Assembly: GCA_027924585.1 (NCBI GenBank)
Contig: BSBM01000426.1
Coordinates: 3,451,001 to 3,515,000, forward strand
Direction of reading: 5' to 3'
DNA length: 64,000 nt
DNA from: Larix kaempferi
Lineage: Eukaryota; Streptophyta; Pinopsida; Pinales; Pinaceae
Each line of letters begins with the position of its first letter. Position 1 is the stretch's first letter. Shown piece after piece: positions 24,230 to 34,939 of this stretch. The position numbers and the translations under genes were made by a program. Under the pieces are notes generated by a model, which ran no database searches, was not told the origin of the DNA, and was given only the letters and a program-made list of their open reading frames with translations.

Positions 24230-24275
24230 TTCAACGCCCACCTACCTGCATTCAACGCCCATCTACCTGCATTCA
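24230..24275. repeat. 21-bp direct repeat
   Basis: TTCAACGCCCACCTACCTGCA is followed at once by the same 21 bp with one change. A third, shorter match follows. Confidence 0.85.
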
Positions 24276-24776
24276 AGGCAGTGCAGTCCATTGCAAAATG
24301 CCAAGAGACCTGGTCCTCATTCTCGTCCTGCAAATTCCTATAGCTGGAGCTGCTGAAACATTGTTCTTGTCCTCTGCAAATTAGAACCCGAATCCTATTG
24401 CGAGCAGCTGGAGCGGCTGAATCGTCCTCCTGTAAATTAGAACTTCAGGTACTCCTCGTCCTACAAATTCCTATCATTCTCGTCCATTTAGTTTAGTATC
24501 TGGATTTTGTACAAGGCCCATGGGGTATGGGTATTTTTGTGCCTTCTTCAAGTTATAAGAGGTTGCATATTTCAGTTACTGGAGATATCTGCGAGTCTGT
24601 TGTATGCTTGAAAATCTTGATCTGAACATTCCCATATAAATTTCGTAGCAACGTTTAAATTTGTAGTTTGTATGTTCTTATTTCAAACTTTATCAGTTTT
24701 TAGAGGTTTGTACTGGACCGTTCTTATACTTTGTAGTGCAACTTATAACGTAGCATGGATTTATATTTAGTGTACC

Positions 24777-25044
24777 TGACTATTGCTCAAGGGACGCTCC
24801 CTCCAGTCACTCATCCTAGTACTTTTGTTTAAAGCACTTCCCAGCACAGTCTTTGCAAGGTCGGAAAGCCCCCCTGGAACAGATGGAAAAACCTTTTGAA
24901 GGTCTAATTTAGGCGCTTCACAGTAGCGAAAACACTCCAGCTCTCCATAGGAATCAGAAAGACGCTTCAGGTCAGAGTGCAAAGCATACCCTAACTTCAA
25001 AATGCTAGTTGAATGATATTTAAGGCACAAGTCCAGTGCACCAT
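24777..25044 (-). pseudogene. Exon of mut-7-like 3'-5' exonuclease (DEDD family)
   Basis: The minus strand reads KLGYALHSDLKRLSDSYGEL, then a GGLSDLAKTVLGSALNKS block and SDWRERPLSNSQ, ending at a good donor (CAG followed by GTACAC). This matches the mut-7/EXD group of RNase D-like 3'-5' exonucleases, where KxGYxxxxDLxxLxxSYGEL precedes GGLSxLxxxxLGxxLNKxxRxSxWExRPL. The Asp in SDL fits a metal-binding site of the fold. The exon appears intact, but I see no partner exons within several kilobases, so it is either an isolated gene scrap or one exon of a gene with very long introns. The acceptor at about 25045 (TTTGAG) is weak. Confidence 0.65.
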
Positions 25045-25873
25045 CTCAAATATAAAAACCTTTTTTGCAGTAGCAATCTCTGATATTGAAACCTACAGAA
25101 TTGAAGGTAATTCAAGGTTCCAAAAAAATAAAAGACAAATCATCCTTGGTTAATCGAGACGATGGAAGGGATGATTTTCCATAACTTGATTGCAATTATC
25201 TTTTTGAGGATCTTGTATTAAACGTTGTAGAGGGAGATGGGCCTAAATCTATCTACAGATGTCTATATTAACGTCGTTTTCCATGAAACCGTTTTCCTGT
25301 ATCGCCCATTTGAATTTTGAATTTTGAAATTTTTTGTTCCGCCTTACTACCAGATACAAGTGACATTGCCGCTTCCCGCCCTCGTTTGAGTTCGAACATA
25401 TTCATAGATAGGAGCACACGATATTTTTTTGTCACTGGCCTGGTGAATCTTTACCGCCAACCTTTACAGGTTTTGTAAATGGGAGTAAAATGGTACTAGT
25501 GTAGTGTTCTTCCGTAAAAATATATTAAGAAAGGGTTCACTTAGGTGTAGAACTATAGACTTTTGATTATTCTGCCAACTCAATGCAAGTTTTGGTTACA
25601 ACTCTTTTGACATTAACATGGTTGGAAACTTTTAATGTCAAAAATAAAAATGTCTTTTATTTTTAGATAATTTATTTTTTATTTATCAAATTTAAAAAAT
25701 GTAGATGTTATAAATAATTGTGAAAACTTCAATTTTATAATACCATGAATCTGGGTTTTTGACAAATGGTACTGACATGATAACCTGATAGTAATTTCAC
25801 AATTGCATTTAATATAGGCCGTTATTAGGTTTTCTTAATATAGGCCGTTATATATGATAACTTCTTCTCAATT
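25045..25873. other. No gene seen
   Basis: AT-rich DNA upstream of the exonuclease exon. No 5' exon is evident. Confidence 0.4.
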
Positions 25874-26066
25874 GAAATATATACTTATTGTTGTGCTCCA
25901 AACTAACTTTATATGAGTCGATTGAATTGTAAAAGTTTGTAACTTCATATGAGTAGGCTGATTTGTAAAAGAAATATATACTCATTCTTGTGTTCCAAAC
26001 TAACGGCATATGACTGGGTTGAATTGTAAAAGTTTGTAACTCCATATGAGTAGGCTGAATTGTAAA
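25874..26066. repeat. 97-bp tandem duplication
   Basis: Two copies beginning GAAATATATACT at 25874 and 25971, both with CCAAACTAAC and TTGAATTGTAAAAGTTTGTAA. Moderately diverged. Confidence 0.8.
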
Positions 26067-26715
26067 ATGAAAATGCAATTTCAACGATCATGAAATGCAA
26101 TGAACCAAGAATTGAAAAATTAAAGATATTGTAATTTTTTTTATGAGAAATTGTAATTTGACCATCCAAAAATTATTATATAATTACACCTACATATTTT
26201 TTGAATTTTTTGAATTTAATTTTATGTAGGATGTTAAATATAATAAATACTAAGACAATTTAATTAAATACATAGATTTATAAAATCCTAGATCTTCACC
26301 AAACCACTTAAACCACTCTTTATTATTTATTTATTTATTTCTTTTCCAAAATTTTAAATATTTATATATATTAAATTTAAATATTTTAAATTTCTCCCTT
26401 AAATATAAATTATAATTTAAATTTTATCTATGCTAATTTAAATATAACTTCACCAACCACTTCAACCTTAATATAATTGACCTTAAAACTTTAAATCTAT
26501 GAAGAACTTTCAAATTGAAAGTTCGTGAGTAGCTTTATATTTTTAAATATTAACTTTTAATTTTTTAAGAAACCTAGGTTATAACATTATATGGAATCTA
26601 GTTAAATTTAAATAAAATAATACTAGCGCTATATAATTATACACGAAATTTAAATAAAAATATATACGAAATTTAATTAAATATAAATAAAATAACACTA
26701 GCATTATATAATTAT
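26067..26715. other. Very AT-rich DNA
   Basis: Extremely A/T-rich with short TATAAAT-like and AATTTAAAT runs. No gene. Confidence 0.6.
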
Positions 26716-27760
26716 ATAAGAAATTTTGCCGAAACCCCTTTTATTTTGACATGGTATTTTTTTTTTTTTTTAAAATTCTTATTAACAACTAAATTAAATT
26801 AAATTAAATAGTAATTAATAAAAAAAAATAAAAAAAAATTAAATTAAATTGAATTAATTAAAAAAAAATTAAATTGAATTAATTAAATTAAATTAATTAA
26901 TTAAATGACATTAAATTAAATTAATTAATTAAATGACATTAAATTAAATTAATTAAATCAAATTAAATTAAAAGTCATTAAATTAAATTAATTAAATTAA
27001 ATTAAACGAATTAAATGAAATTTTGCCGAAACCCCTTTTATTTTGACATGGTATTTTTTTTTTTTTTTTAATTCTTATCAACAACTAAATTAAATTAAAT
27101 TAAATAGTAATTAATAAAATAAAATAAAATTAAATTAAATTAAATTGAATTAATTAAAAAAAATTAAATTGAATTAATTAAATTAAATTAATTAATTAAA
27201 TGACATTAAATTAAATTAATTAAATCAAATTAAATTAAAAGTCATTAAATTAAATTAATTAAATTAAATTAAACGAATTAAATGAAATAAATGTTAAGAG
27301 ACACTACATTAAATTAATAAAATAAAATTAATATTTAAAAAACATTAATTTAAAATAATAATAAAAAAAATTAAAACAATATAAAACGCAAAAAAAAACC
27401 CTTTTCTTTTACATGGTATTTTTTTTTTTTTTTTAATTCTTATCAACAACTAAATTAAATTAAATTAAATAATAATTAATAAAACAAAATAAAAAAAATT
27501 AAATTAAATTGAATTAATTAAAAAAATTTAAATTGAATTAATTAAATTAAATTAATTAATTAAATGACATTAAGTTAAATTAATTAAATCAAATTAAATT
27601 AAAAGTCATTAAATTAATTAAATTAAATTAAATTAAACGAATTAAATTAAATGAATGTTTTTTAAATATTAAATTAATAAAATTAAATTAATATTTAAAA
27701 AACATTCATTTAAAATACTAATAAAAAAAATTAAATAAAAAAAAAATTAAAACAATATAA
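26716..27760. repeat. ATTAA-rich tandem repeat, three long units
   Basis: Runs of AAATTAAATTAA make up most of the block. Longer units recur: CATGGTATTTTTTT followed by TTCTTAT-AACAACTAAATTAAA occurs near 26750, 27045 and 27412. TTTGCCGAAACCCCTTTTAT opens the first two. An alternative end (ATAAAACGCAAAAAAAACC) at about 27760 recurs at about 30280. Confidence 0.85.
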
Positions 27761-27879
27761 AACGCAAAAAAAAACCTTTTCTTTTTCGCATGGGGATTGA
27801 CGCCAAGGCAGGATCGATGGCTCTCCTTATTCCGCGTCAGCAACATGCACGCATGGTAAGGGTGGTTGGTGGTCGCGGA

Positions 27880-28005
27880 AAGGAAACCACCATCCCACGT
27901 GTTCATTCCTTACTCGTCCGCATTCCAATAAAGCGGTATAGTAAACCGCTCATGGGCAACGCGGAAACCGTCTCACGTGCTGTCAAAAGTATGCCTATTT
28001 AAGGA
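27880..28005 (+). promoter_or_regulatory. G-box/TATA promoter of the GDSL pseudogene, copy 1
   Basis: CACGTG cores at 27896-27901 and 27974-27979 and a TATTTAAGG box at 27996-28004 lie about 30 bp upstream of a coding-like exon. This is the layout of a plant core promoter with bZIP/bHLH-type G-boxes. The segment is GC-rich against an AT-rich flank. Confidence 0.6.
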
Positions 28006-28027
28006 GGAAATAAGGTTTTATTTGGCA

Positions 28028-28254
28028 TTGTAGGGTGGCAGATTCAAGACTCGAGGGCTGGGGCTTGTAATTTCACTGCAATTTTCAACTTTGGACACTC
28101 GAATTATGACATAGGCGGCCTTGTGGCAGGAGTGAGGCTGCATTCTCTCCTTCCCAGCCAGGAAAAACACACTTGGAGATACTACGAATCTGGGGAGAGC
28201 TTGGTTATCGATTATTTTTTTATGTACATGGACGTTTTATATCTTGTTGGGTAA
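28028..28254 (+). pseudogene. GDSL esterase/lipase exon 1, copy 1
   Basis: Translation gives CNFTAIFNFGHSNYDIGG, then a LLPS stretch, ESGESLVIDYF, and a stop at 28252-28254. Plant GDSL esterases (ENOD8 / alpha-fucosidase-like group) have here FPAIFNFGDSNSDTGG and GRLIIDF, so the match is clear. The GDS motif that holds the nucleophile serine reads GHS; the serine stays but the aspartate is gone. No ATG lies in frame downstream of the TATA box and the end of the exon is lost, so I call it a pseudogene. Confidence 0.75.
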
Positions 28255-28436
28255 TTTCTTGATGTAAAGATTTGAAAGTCTAGACTGACTGTTTGTTAAT
28301 GAATGAATTACAGACGAGGCAATGAATCCAACATTACTGAGCTAGTATTTGAAATTGGTGGGATCTAACGCGGAAACCGTCTCACGTGCTGTCAAAAGTA
28401 TGCCTATTTAAGGAGGAAATAAGGTTTTATTTGGCA

Positions 28437-28663
28437 TTGTAGGGTGGCAGATTCAAGACCCGAGGGCTGGGGCTTGTAATTTCACTGCAATTTTCAACTT
28501 TGGACACTCGAATTATGACATAGGCGGCCTTGTGGCAGGAGTGAGGCTGCATTCTCTCCTTCCCAGCCAGGAAAAACACACTTGGAGATACTACGAATCT
28601 GGGGAGAGCTTGGTTATCGATTATTTTTTTATGTACCTGGACGTTTTATATCTTGTTGGGTAA
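28437..28663 (+). pseudogene. GDSL esterase/lipase exon 1, copy 2
   Basis: Second copy of the same exon from the 409-bp duplication, with the same GHS motif, the same terminal stop and one substitution near the end (TACATGG to TACCTGG). It lies nearest to exon 2. Both copies have their own TATA box, so either could have been transcribed. Confidence 0.75.
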
Positions 28664-28753
28664 TTTCTTGATGTAAAGATTTGAAAGTCTAGACTGACTG
28701 TTTGTTAATGAATGAATTACAGACGAGGCAATGAATCCAACATTACTGAGCTA

Positions 28754-28909
28754 GTATTTGAAATTGGTGGGATCTAACTTTAAACATGGATCAAACTTTG
28801 CATGTGTTGCTTCTACCATTAATCCAACCGCCACCACTTTCCCTTTGTTTGTTGAAGTAAATCATTTTAATAGATTCAGAGCTGAGGCTATGGATATATT
28901 TTCCCAAGG
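28754..28909 (+). pseudogene. GDSL esterase/lipase exon 2
   Basis: Following a possible acceptor (GAGCTAG), the frame reads YLKLVGSNFKHGSNFA, then STINP and NHFNRFRAEAMDIFSQ, with donor CCCAAG/GTAAAT. In intact members this is the block SIGSNFRHGANFATAGSTI and the following Q-x-x-QF stretch. Family residues are well kept, but no later exons (with the catalytic Asp-x-x-His) are visible. The start of this exon overlaps the end of the second tandem unit. Confidence 0.7.
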
Positions 28910-29926
28910 TAAATTTTTCATTTCTATTGTCATTTTTCATCAGCATAGGTTTATCTATTTGACTGGTTTTTTAGTCTCTCATTTAACACAGTTAGTGTAG
29001 TTAGTATGGGGAATTAATCAAGCCCTCAAATTAAACTAATTTTTTGGAAATCTATATCTAAAAAATGGATAAGTTTTGTAAAAAGAAAATTGCATCTAAA
29101 CTGCAAAATTGTCTTAATTGAGCATAAATATATTTCTATTTCCTTTAAATTATTAAATTCGGAATCTTACTTTCAATATATTTTAATTTTTTATGAAAAT
29201 TACAATTTTATTTAGAGTCTAAACTGTAAATGTTGGTTAAGAGGTTACCTTATTTTTGATAAGCCCAGCCGTCGGCTATTGTCAACCTCCCACAGCCGAA
29301 TGTATTTGACAAGGACCTTTACTCCATGGACATGAGCTAGAACGATATCTCACACTCTTTCAGTTCCAATATCAGAGAGAACCAAATAAATACCCTGGCC
29401 ATTCCCCATATTATTAACAAATTAACATCTTAACTTAAGGTTACTACGGTTTTCTTCGCCAATGGAATCTTATTTTCTTCACCAATGGAATCTTATAATT
29501 ATAGCTTTAGCTAATGGACATTTGTAATGTTACTATTTTGCAAAATTGGTACCAGCAAGGGGGTTGAAGTTTCATGGTTCACAATACGGTACCTACCTCT
29601 GAGAAGGATGTTTTCCCCAAGAGCCCGAACCCTTGCATTCACAGCGATTTATTGGAACTTGATGCGGATGCCTATGGGATGTAGCGAGAGTCTCCCTTAA
29701 GCATAAAGTGCAATCAGCCGGAGTACCTGATCCGAAATCCTTGATGGTCCAATTTGGTTCCAGAAGCTCTGGTCCCCTGGGGCATGGTTGTTTCAGTGCA
29801 AATGATGTTTGACTGCCATAGCTTATTGGATAGCTCAATACCCTGGAGATAAAGTCTGCCAAAATTTTAATCTGCAACTGGAAAATGTGTGCCCAATGCC
29901 ATGAATCACGATGGAAGAAGCCGGGA
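28910..29926. other. No gene recognised
   Basis: AT-rich to 29560. Then 29593-29961 carries a 122-codon minus-strand frame with Cys-rich phrases (CTLCLRET, CECKGSG). It matches no family I know and could be part of a gene or a relic. No expected GDSL exon is seen. Confidence 0.35.
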
Positions 29927-30163
29927 AATGGCATTGGCAACACATTAATTATGGTGTTCATTCAAAATTTATTATCTGTACGATGGAAAGATGTGATGTG
30001 AGAACCAAAGATTGCACAACAGTGTATTAGGTGAAATTAATTAATGGCATTGGCAATTACACATTAATTATGGTGTTCATTCAAAATTTATTATCTGTAC
30101 GATGGACAGATATGATGTGAGAACCAAAGATTGCACAGCAGTGTATTAGGTGAAATTAATTAA
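29927..30163. repeat. 116-bp tandem duplication
   Basis: AATGGCATTGGCAA...ACATTAATTATGG starts at 29927 and 30043. Copies are almost identical through GTGTATTAGGTGAAATTAATT. Confidence 0.9.
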
Positions 30164-30189
30164 TTATAGCTTTAAAAAGGGGCATGCTT

Positions 30190-30545
30190 GAGAGACACTA
30201 CATTAAATTAATAAAATTAAATTAATATTTAAAAAACATTAATTTAAAATAATAATAAAAAAAATTAAAACAATATAAAACGCAAAAAAAACCTTTTCTT
30301 TTTCGCATGGGGATTGACGCCAACGCAGGATCGACGGCTCTCCTTATTCCGCATCGGCAACATGTACGCATGGTAAGGGTGGTTGGTGGTCGCGGAAAGG
30401 AAACCACCATCCCACGTGTTCATTCCTTACTCGTCCGCATTCCAATAAAGCGGTATAGTAAACCGCTCATGGGCAACGCGGAAACCATCTCACGTGCCGT
30501 CAAAAGTATGCCTATTTAAGGAGGAAATAAGGTTTTATTTGGAAT
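30190..30545 (+). repeat. Third copy of the AT-repeat end plus G-box/TATA promoter
   Basis: Matches about 27295-27420 and 27690-28030: AGAGACACTACATTAAATTA, AAAACGCAAAAAAAACC, then the GC-rich promoter with both CACGTG cores and TATTTAAGG, ending at GGTTTTATTTGG. After that the DNA differs from the GDSL exon. The promoter is thus present without its former exon. Confidence 0.85.
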
Positions 30546-31579
30546 TGTAGGGCTGCTTCGACGATGGGAGATATGAAATCCATGGGACCCCGCCTGGCTT
30601 GGCATTCGGTTCCCTGATGAGTCCTCGACGTTGAGCACAACGCATCTTTTATATATTCCCGTCCTCTTATGTGAACTCAGTGCATGGGATTCGATGGTGG
30701 GCATTGATGTGTTAAGTGCGTGGGCCAATTGGCTCTAGTTGTTGAGTTCGGGTTGGGCACAAAGGAAAGAAGAAAAACGCTTGGAGGACAATTGATGTGG
30801 CGTTGGGATCCGGGCGCTTGGTACACCTGGCTTGAGCGCTAGGGTTTCAAAGGAAGCAACATTTTGTATGAAATTCATTTCGGACAAAACAAGCAGCAAC
30901 AATGGAGAGCAGTATGGAAATCGTTTCATGCATTTGCCATGCTTGTAAATCTTCTTAGTTATTGGTCAAAATGGATCATATCGAGCTCAAATGAAACGAT
31001 TTCTGCGTCGAAATTGCTGCGATGCTTGTATTATAAACAATATTGCAGGCAACAATATTATTTGAATATTTGTTTTATGCCACATTTATTGAAATGAATG
31101 TTTAAAGCAAAATGTTACAGGCAAGAAGGCAGATCTGCATTAAAATAATAGGAAATGAAAACTGATCACTTTGGCTGCAGGTCTGAAATTTGGAGAACCC
31201 TCTGTAAATCCTGTGCGAGACTCATTGTTTCGTATTTATTATGAATACAATTTCTTTCTATAAATGCAATGAAGTGTTTTTTTTTATCCCAAATGCTTTA
31301 GCATTGGATTAATATTAGGGTTTGAATATTAAAAGAGTGTATATAGAAATGTTGTTGTTTTTCTGGAAAGGTTTGTTTAATGGGGTCTAGACTGAGCCCT
31401 AAATAAGCAGTTATATATATATATATATCATTCAAATTCTGTTTCTGTTACGCCTTACGAATAAATGGGAAAAGGCTCTTCAAATTATCTTTTTGCAGCC
31501 ATCATACTGGTTTGTTATTTTCTAGTAAATTTCACTAAAGTTCCAGGTGTAGTTAGGCCCTAAGGTCTCAGTGTCTGAG
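30546..31579. other. Unassigned DNA downstream of the third promoter copy
   Basis: 30546-30900 is GC-balanced and could be transcribed from the copied promoter. I recognise no coding region on either strand. The rest is AT-rich, with an (AT)n run near 31410. Confidence 0.4.
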
Positions 31580-31597
31580 CCTTGCGCTCTGATACCA
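31580..31597 (-). other. Primer-binding site for tRNA-Met
   Basis: Minus strand reads TGGTATCAGAGCGCAAGG, complementary to the 3' end of initiator tRNA-Met, two bases inside the LTR at 31600. Confidence 0.75.
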
Positions 31598-31599
31598 AC

Positions 31600-32560
31600 T
31601 GTAGTGCCCTATCTAGGCACTGGGTCTATTCCGGGTTATCAGGTTATACCTAGTTTTTCCCTTAATTATTGTTAGAAGAAAACAAGAGATTCAACCATCT
31701 ATATTTCTGTTTCTGTAAATGTTTAACTGTCTGTTTTCTATATGTTTACATGTCTCTGCAGTTAAATAAACATAATCCTAAAACTTTCCATTTAACTCTG
31801 TTCGTTTGACATGCATAGCTTGGAAATAAAAGAAAATACATTCTAATTAAGCTGGTTCAGAAAAATACCTGAAACCGTCGATTGCAGTAAGATAAGAAGA
31901 TTTCTGGAATGGATTCTGTAAGTTACCTTAAAAACCCCAAACATATCCTACATATTCAAACATATCCTTTTAATTTACTTGGGATGATTCCGTCCGTTAA
32001 TTAAATTAATAATTTATTTAATAAATTCATTATTATTCAACCCACTATACTTTATAAAAGGGATTATTATCATTATTATTATTAATTAAATAATATTAAT
32101 AATATAATAATAATAACAATAACAATTAATAATAATAGTAATTAATTTAAATTGTGAATAGTAATTTAAAATATTTATTTGGTTAATGGATAAGTGTCAA
32201 CATAGTACCTCTGTGTATAAACAATGAAATATAATAAATGATTTAATTAATCATGATCAACAATTATATAGCACACTCCTCTATTATTAATGTTTAACTT
32301 TTATACTTCACCTTGAAGACACCTTTACTTGAGGATACTTACAATTAATGACATTTATTTTACACATGAGAACTTGATAATCTTTTACTAATTAAGTCAT
32401 CCACTAAACACTTAATTGACTTATCCATGATAACTTATATCATTGTTAAATCTTGATAAGTAGGAAGAAGTTCAACGTGTCTCAACGTGTTTGAAACCAA
32501 TAAATTTAAACAGTATTTATAGATAATCTGCTGGGGTTAATTTTTTTTAAAGACGTTACA
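31600..32560 (-). mobile_element. 5' LTR of a truncated LTR retrotransposon
   Basis: On the minus strand it starts TGTAACGTC (32560) and ends GGGCACTACA (31600), the canonical TG...CA, and is directly followed by a primer-binding site. Length 961 bp. It includes AT-rich microsatellite-like DNA at 31990-32180. The internal region and 3' LTR are missing to the left. Confidence 0.65.
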
Positions 32561-33075
32561 TGTCAGGTCATATATCAGATCCTTTTTTAATCCAAAGAAT
32601 TGGGTGGGTTTAATTTTGGTTTAATTTAGTTACCTCATATATGTCGGTTAGCTATCTTGTTGGTGTATGAGACTCCCTTGTTTACCCTTAAATACGATAG
32701 CTACTATCATTTAATATTCATCTTTAATAGGACTAATAAGAAGAAATCCTCAACTCAAAGATGTAGTTCTTGAGCGTATGAAAATGACAATCTAGAGTAT
32801 GATTGATTCCTTTGAATTCTTCCAATTGTTTCATACTTGATGGAGAAACAATAGTTGAGAAAACATGGTTGCAAATAAGGTTGCATGTTTACCAAAGGGG
32901 AAACTAGTGGAAAATGGGGACACCCCCAAAGTGGTTTTGTTACCATAGATATCATGAATTGAGTTGTATGCCAAGGAAAGAATCCAACACTGTCAATGCA
33001 TGTTAATCGTTCCTATGAATGTATATAAGTATATGGCATTACTTGTACATAAAAATAGTTATCAATTCTATGAAT
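32561..33075. other. No gene seen
   Basis: AT-rich DNA. Short frames only. Confidence 0.4.
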
Positions 33076-34880
33076 GTATATAAGATGTAAAATAGCTAAA
33101 TAGCTAGTGTTTTTTATATTTAATTATTTGATATAAGTTTGTAACTTACAGATAGTTTCAATATATTGTACAGTTTCCATTCAAGTATTCTTGGCTTCAT
33201 AGCTTCTAGATTATTGTCTATCAAAGAAGCAAGACCAACTAAGATGAAGATGAAGTTATGGAAAAAAATGGCATTGGCATTGGCATTAGCTTTAGTCTTA
33301 GCCAAACAAAAATTAAAGAAGAAGACTGGATTAAAAAGAGGTTGAAAATCTTGGTAAGTCTATAGATTTTTTTTTACTTTTACAATTTTATTTATAGATT
33401 TTTTTTTTTATTTTTACAATTTATTTTATTTAGTTTTTTTTACATGGTTTATTTAGTTGTTTTTCTATTAGGTTGAGTTGCATTATTTTCATTTTAAAAG
33501 AAAAGCCTTTTCATTTATATGCAATATCTCATGTGCGCTCAAAACCGTCACTTTCTTTGATGCACACACACACACACAAGAAACTCTCTCGTCACTCACT
33601 AAGTTCAAAAATAGCTTAAATCTACTCACTTAATACTTCCATAGGAGGGCACAAAAGAATCTTGTAGTTTAGGTACGATTTTGGGGCTAGGCATCCAAAA
33701 ACATAGTTGTTGTCCTTAGGGTGCTTTATAAATCCTTCTAAATCAAGTGGTCGTGTATAGCCACATGGGGCAAGTGAAAGAGCGGCGCCGCGCCATAGGA
33801 GGTCAAACCCAAGGTTGCGGGTGTATGTTCTCTCAAGTGGGCTCACCACCACTTGTTGAAAAGGAGACGACCCAATACTGTTCGAGGGATAACTGCTCTT
33901 TATCCACTTGACGAAGGTACTTAGTGACCAACTTAGGATGTCATTCCTTATAGGTGACTGTCGTGTATATAAGATGTAATATATAGCATTACTTGTATAC
34001 AAAAATAGCTAAATAGCTAGTGTTTTTTATATTTAATTATTTGATATAAGTTTGTAACTTACAGATAGTTTCAATATATTGTACAGTTTCCATTCAAGTA
34101 TTCTTGGCTTCATAGCTTCTAGATTATTGTCTATCAAAGAAGCAAGACCAACTAAGATGAAGATGAAGTTATGGGAAAAAATGGCATTGGCATTGGCATT
34201 AGCTTTAGTCTTAGACAAACAAAAAGTAAAGAAGAAGACCTGATTAAAAAGAGGTTGAAAATCTTGGTAAGTCTATAGATTTTTTTTTACTTTTACAATT
34301 TTGTTTATAGATTTTTTTTTTTTAATTTTTACAATTTATTTTATTTAGTTTTTTTTACATGGTTTATTTAGTTGTTTTTCTATTAGGTTGAGTTGCATTA
34401 TTTTCATTTTAAAAGAAAAGCCTTTTCATTTATATGCAATATCTCATGTGCGCTCAAAACCGTCACTTTCTTTGATGCACACACACACACACAAGAAACT
34501 CTCTCGCCACTCACTAAATTCAAAAATAGCTTAAATCTACTCACTTAATACTTCCATAGGAGGGCACAAAAGAATCTTGTAGTTTAGGTACGATTTTGGG
34601 GCTAGGCATCCAAAAACATAGTTGTTGTCCTTAGGGTGCTTTATAAATCCTTCTAAATCAAGTGGTCGTGTATAGACACATGGGGCAAGTGAAAGAGCGG
34701 CGCCGCGCCATAGGAGGTCAAACCCAAGGTTGCGGGTGTATGTTCTCTCAAGTGGGCTCACCACCACTTGTTGAAAAGGAGACGACCCAATACCGTTCGA
34801 GGGATAACTGCTCTTTCTCCACTTGACGAAGGTACTTAGTGACCAACTTAGGATGTCATTCCTTATAGGTGACTGTCGTG
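33076..34880. repeat. Tandem duplication of about 0.9 kb
   Basis: Units of about 33076-33964 and 33964-34880, each ending CCTTATAGGTGACTGTCGTG, with few differences (for example TATCCAC versus TCTCCAC). Both contain a (CA)n run, a segment reading MALALALALVLAKQKLKKK on the plus strand between splice-like sites (CTTACAG and GTAAGTC), and a minus-strand frame of 126 or 76 codons. The hydrophobic-then-basic plus-strand reading faintly recalls the start of Harbinger transposases, but this is weak. Confidence 0.9.
33622..34002 (-). CDS. Unknown 126-codon frame, duplicated at 34537-34767
   Basis: The minus-strand frame contains PLERTYTRNLGFDLLWRGAA and RPLDLEGFIKHPKDNNYVFG. The part shared by both tandem units is conserved except for one residue (CGYTR versus CVYTR), but the second unit's frame is shorter upstream. 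I recognise no family. As the duplication is recent, conservation alone does not prove coding. Confidence 0.25.
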   Translation of the reverse strand: MYTSNAIYYILYTRQSPIRNDILSWSLSTFVKWIKSSYPSNSIGSSPFQQVVVSPLERTYTRNLGFDLLWRGAALSLAPCGYTRPLDLEGFIKHPKDNNYVFGCLAPKSYLNYKILLCPPMEVLSE

Positions 34881-34939
34881 GAAGCCGACAGTACCTGAGA
34901 CAAATTTTGTCACAAGATCAAGGAAAGCACACGTCACAA

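Larger units (their letters stand above)
27958..28775 (+). repeat. 409-bp tandem duplication of promoter plus exon 1
   Basis: Units 27958-28366 and 28367-28775 differ by very few bases (for example GACTCGAGG versus GACCCGAGG). Each carries one G-box, the TATA box and the GDSL first exon. Their junction lies within GGTGGGATCTAAC. Confidence 0.95.

Noticed and set aside
27790-28002. 70-codon plus-strand frame, repeated at 30307
   Set aside because: It spans G-boxes and the TATA box; both copies are promoter DNA and the frame is duplicated only because the DNA is.
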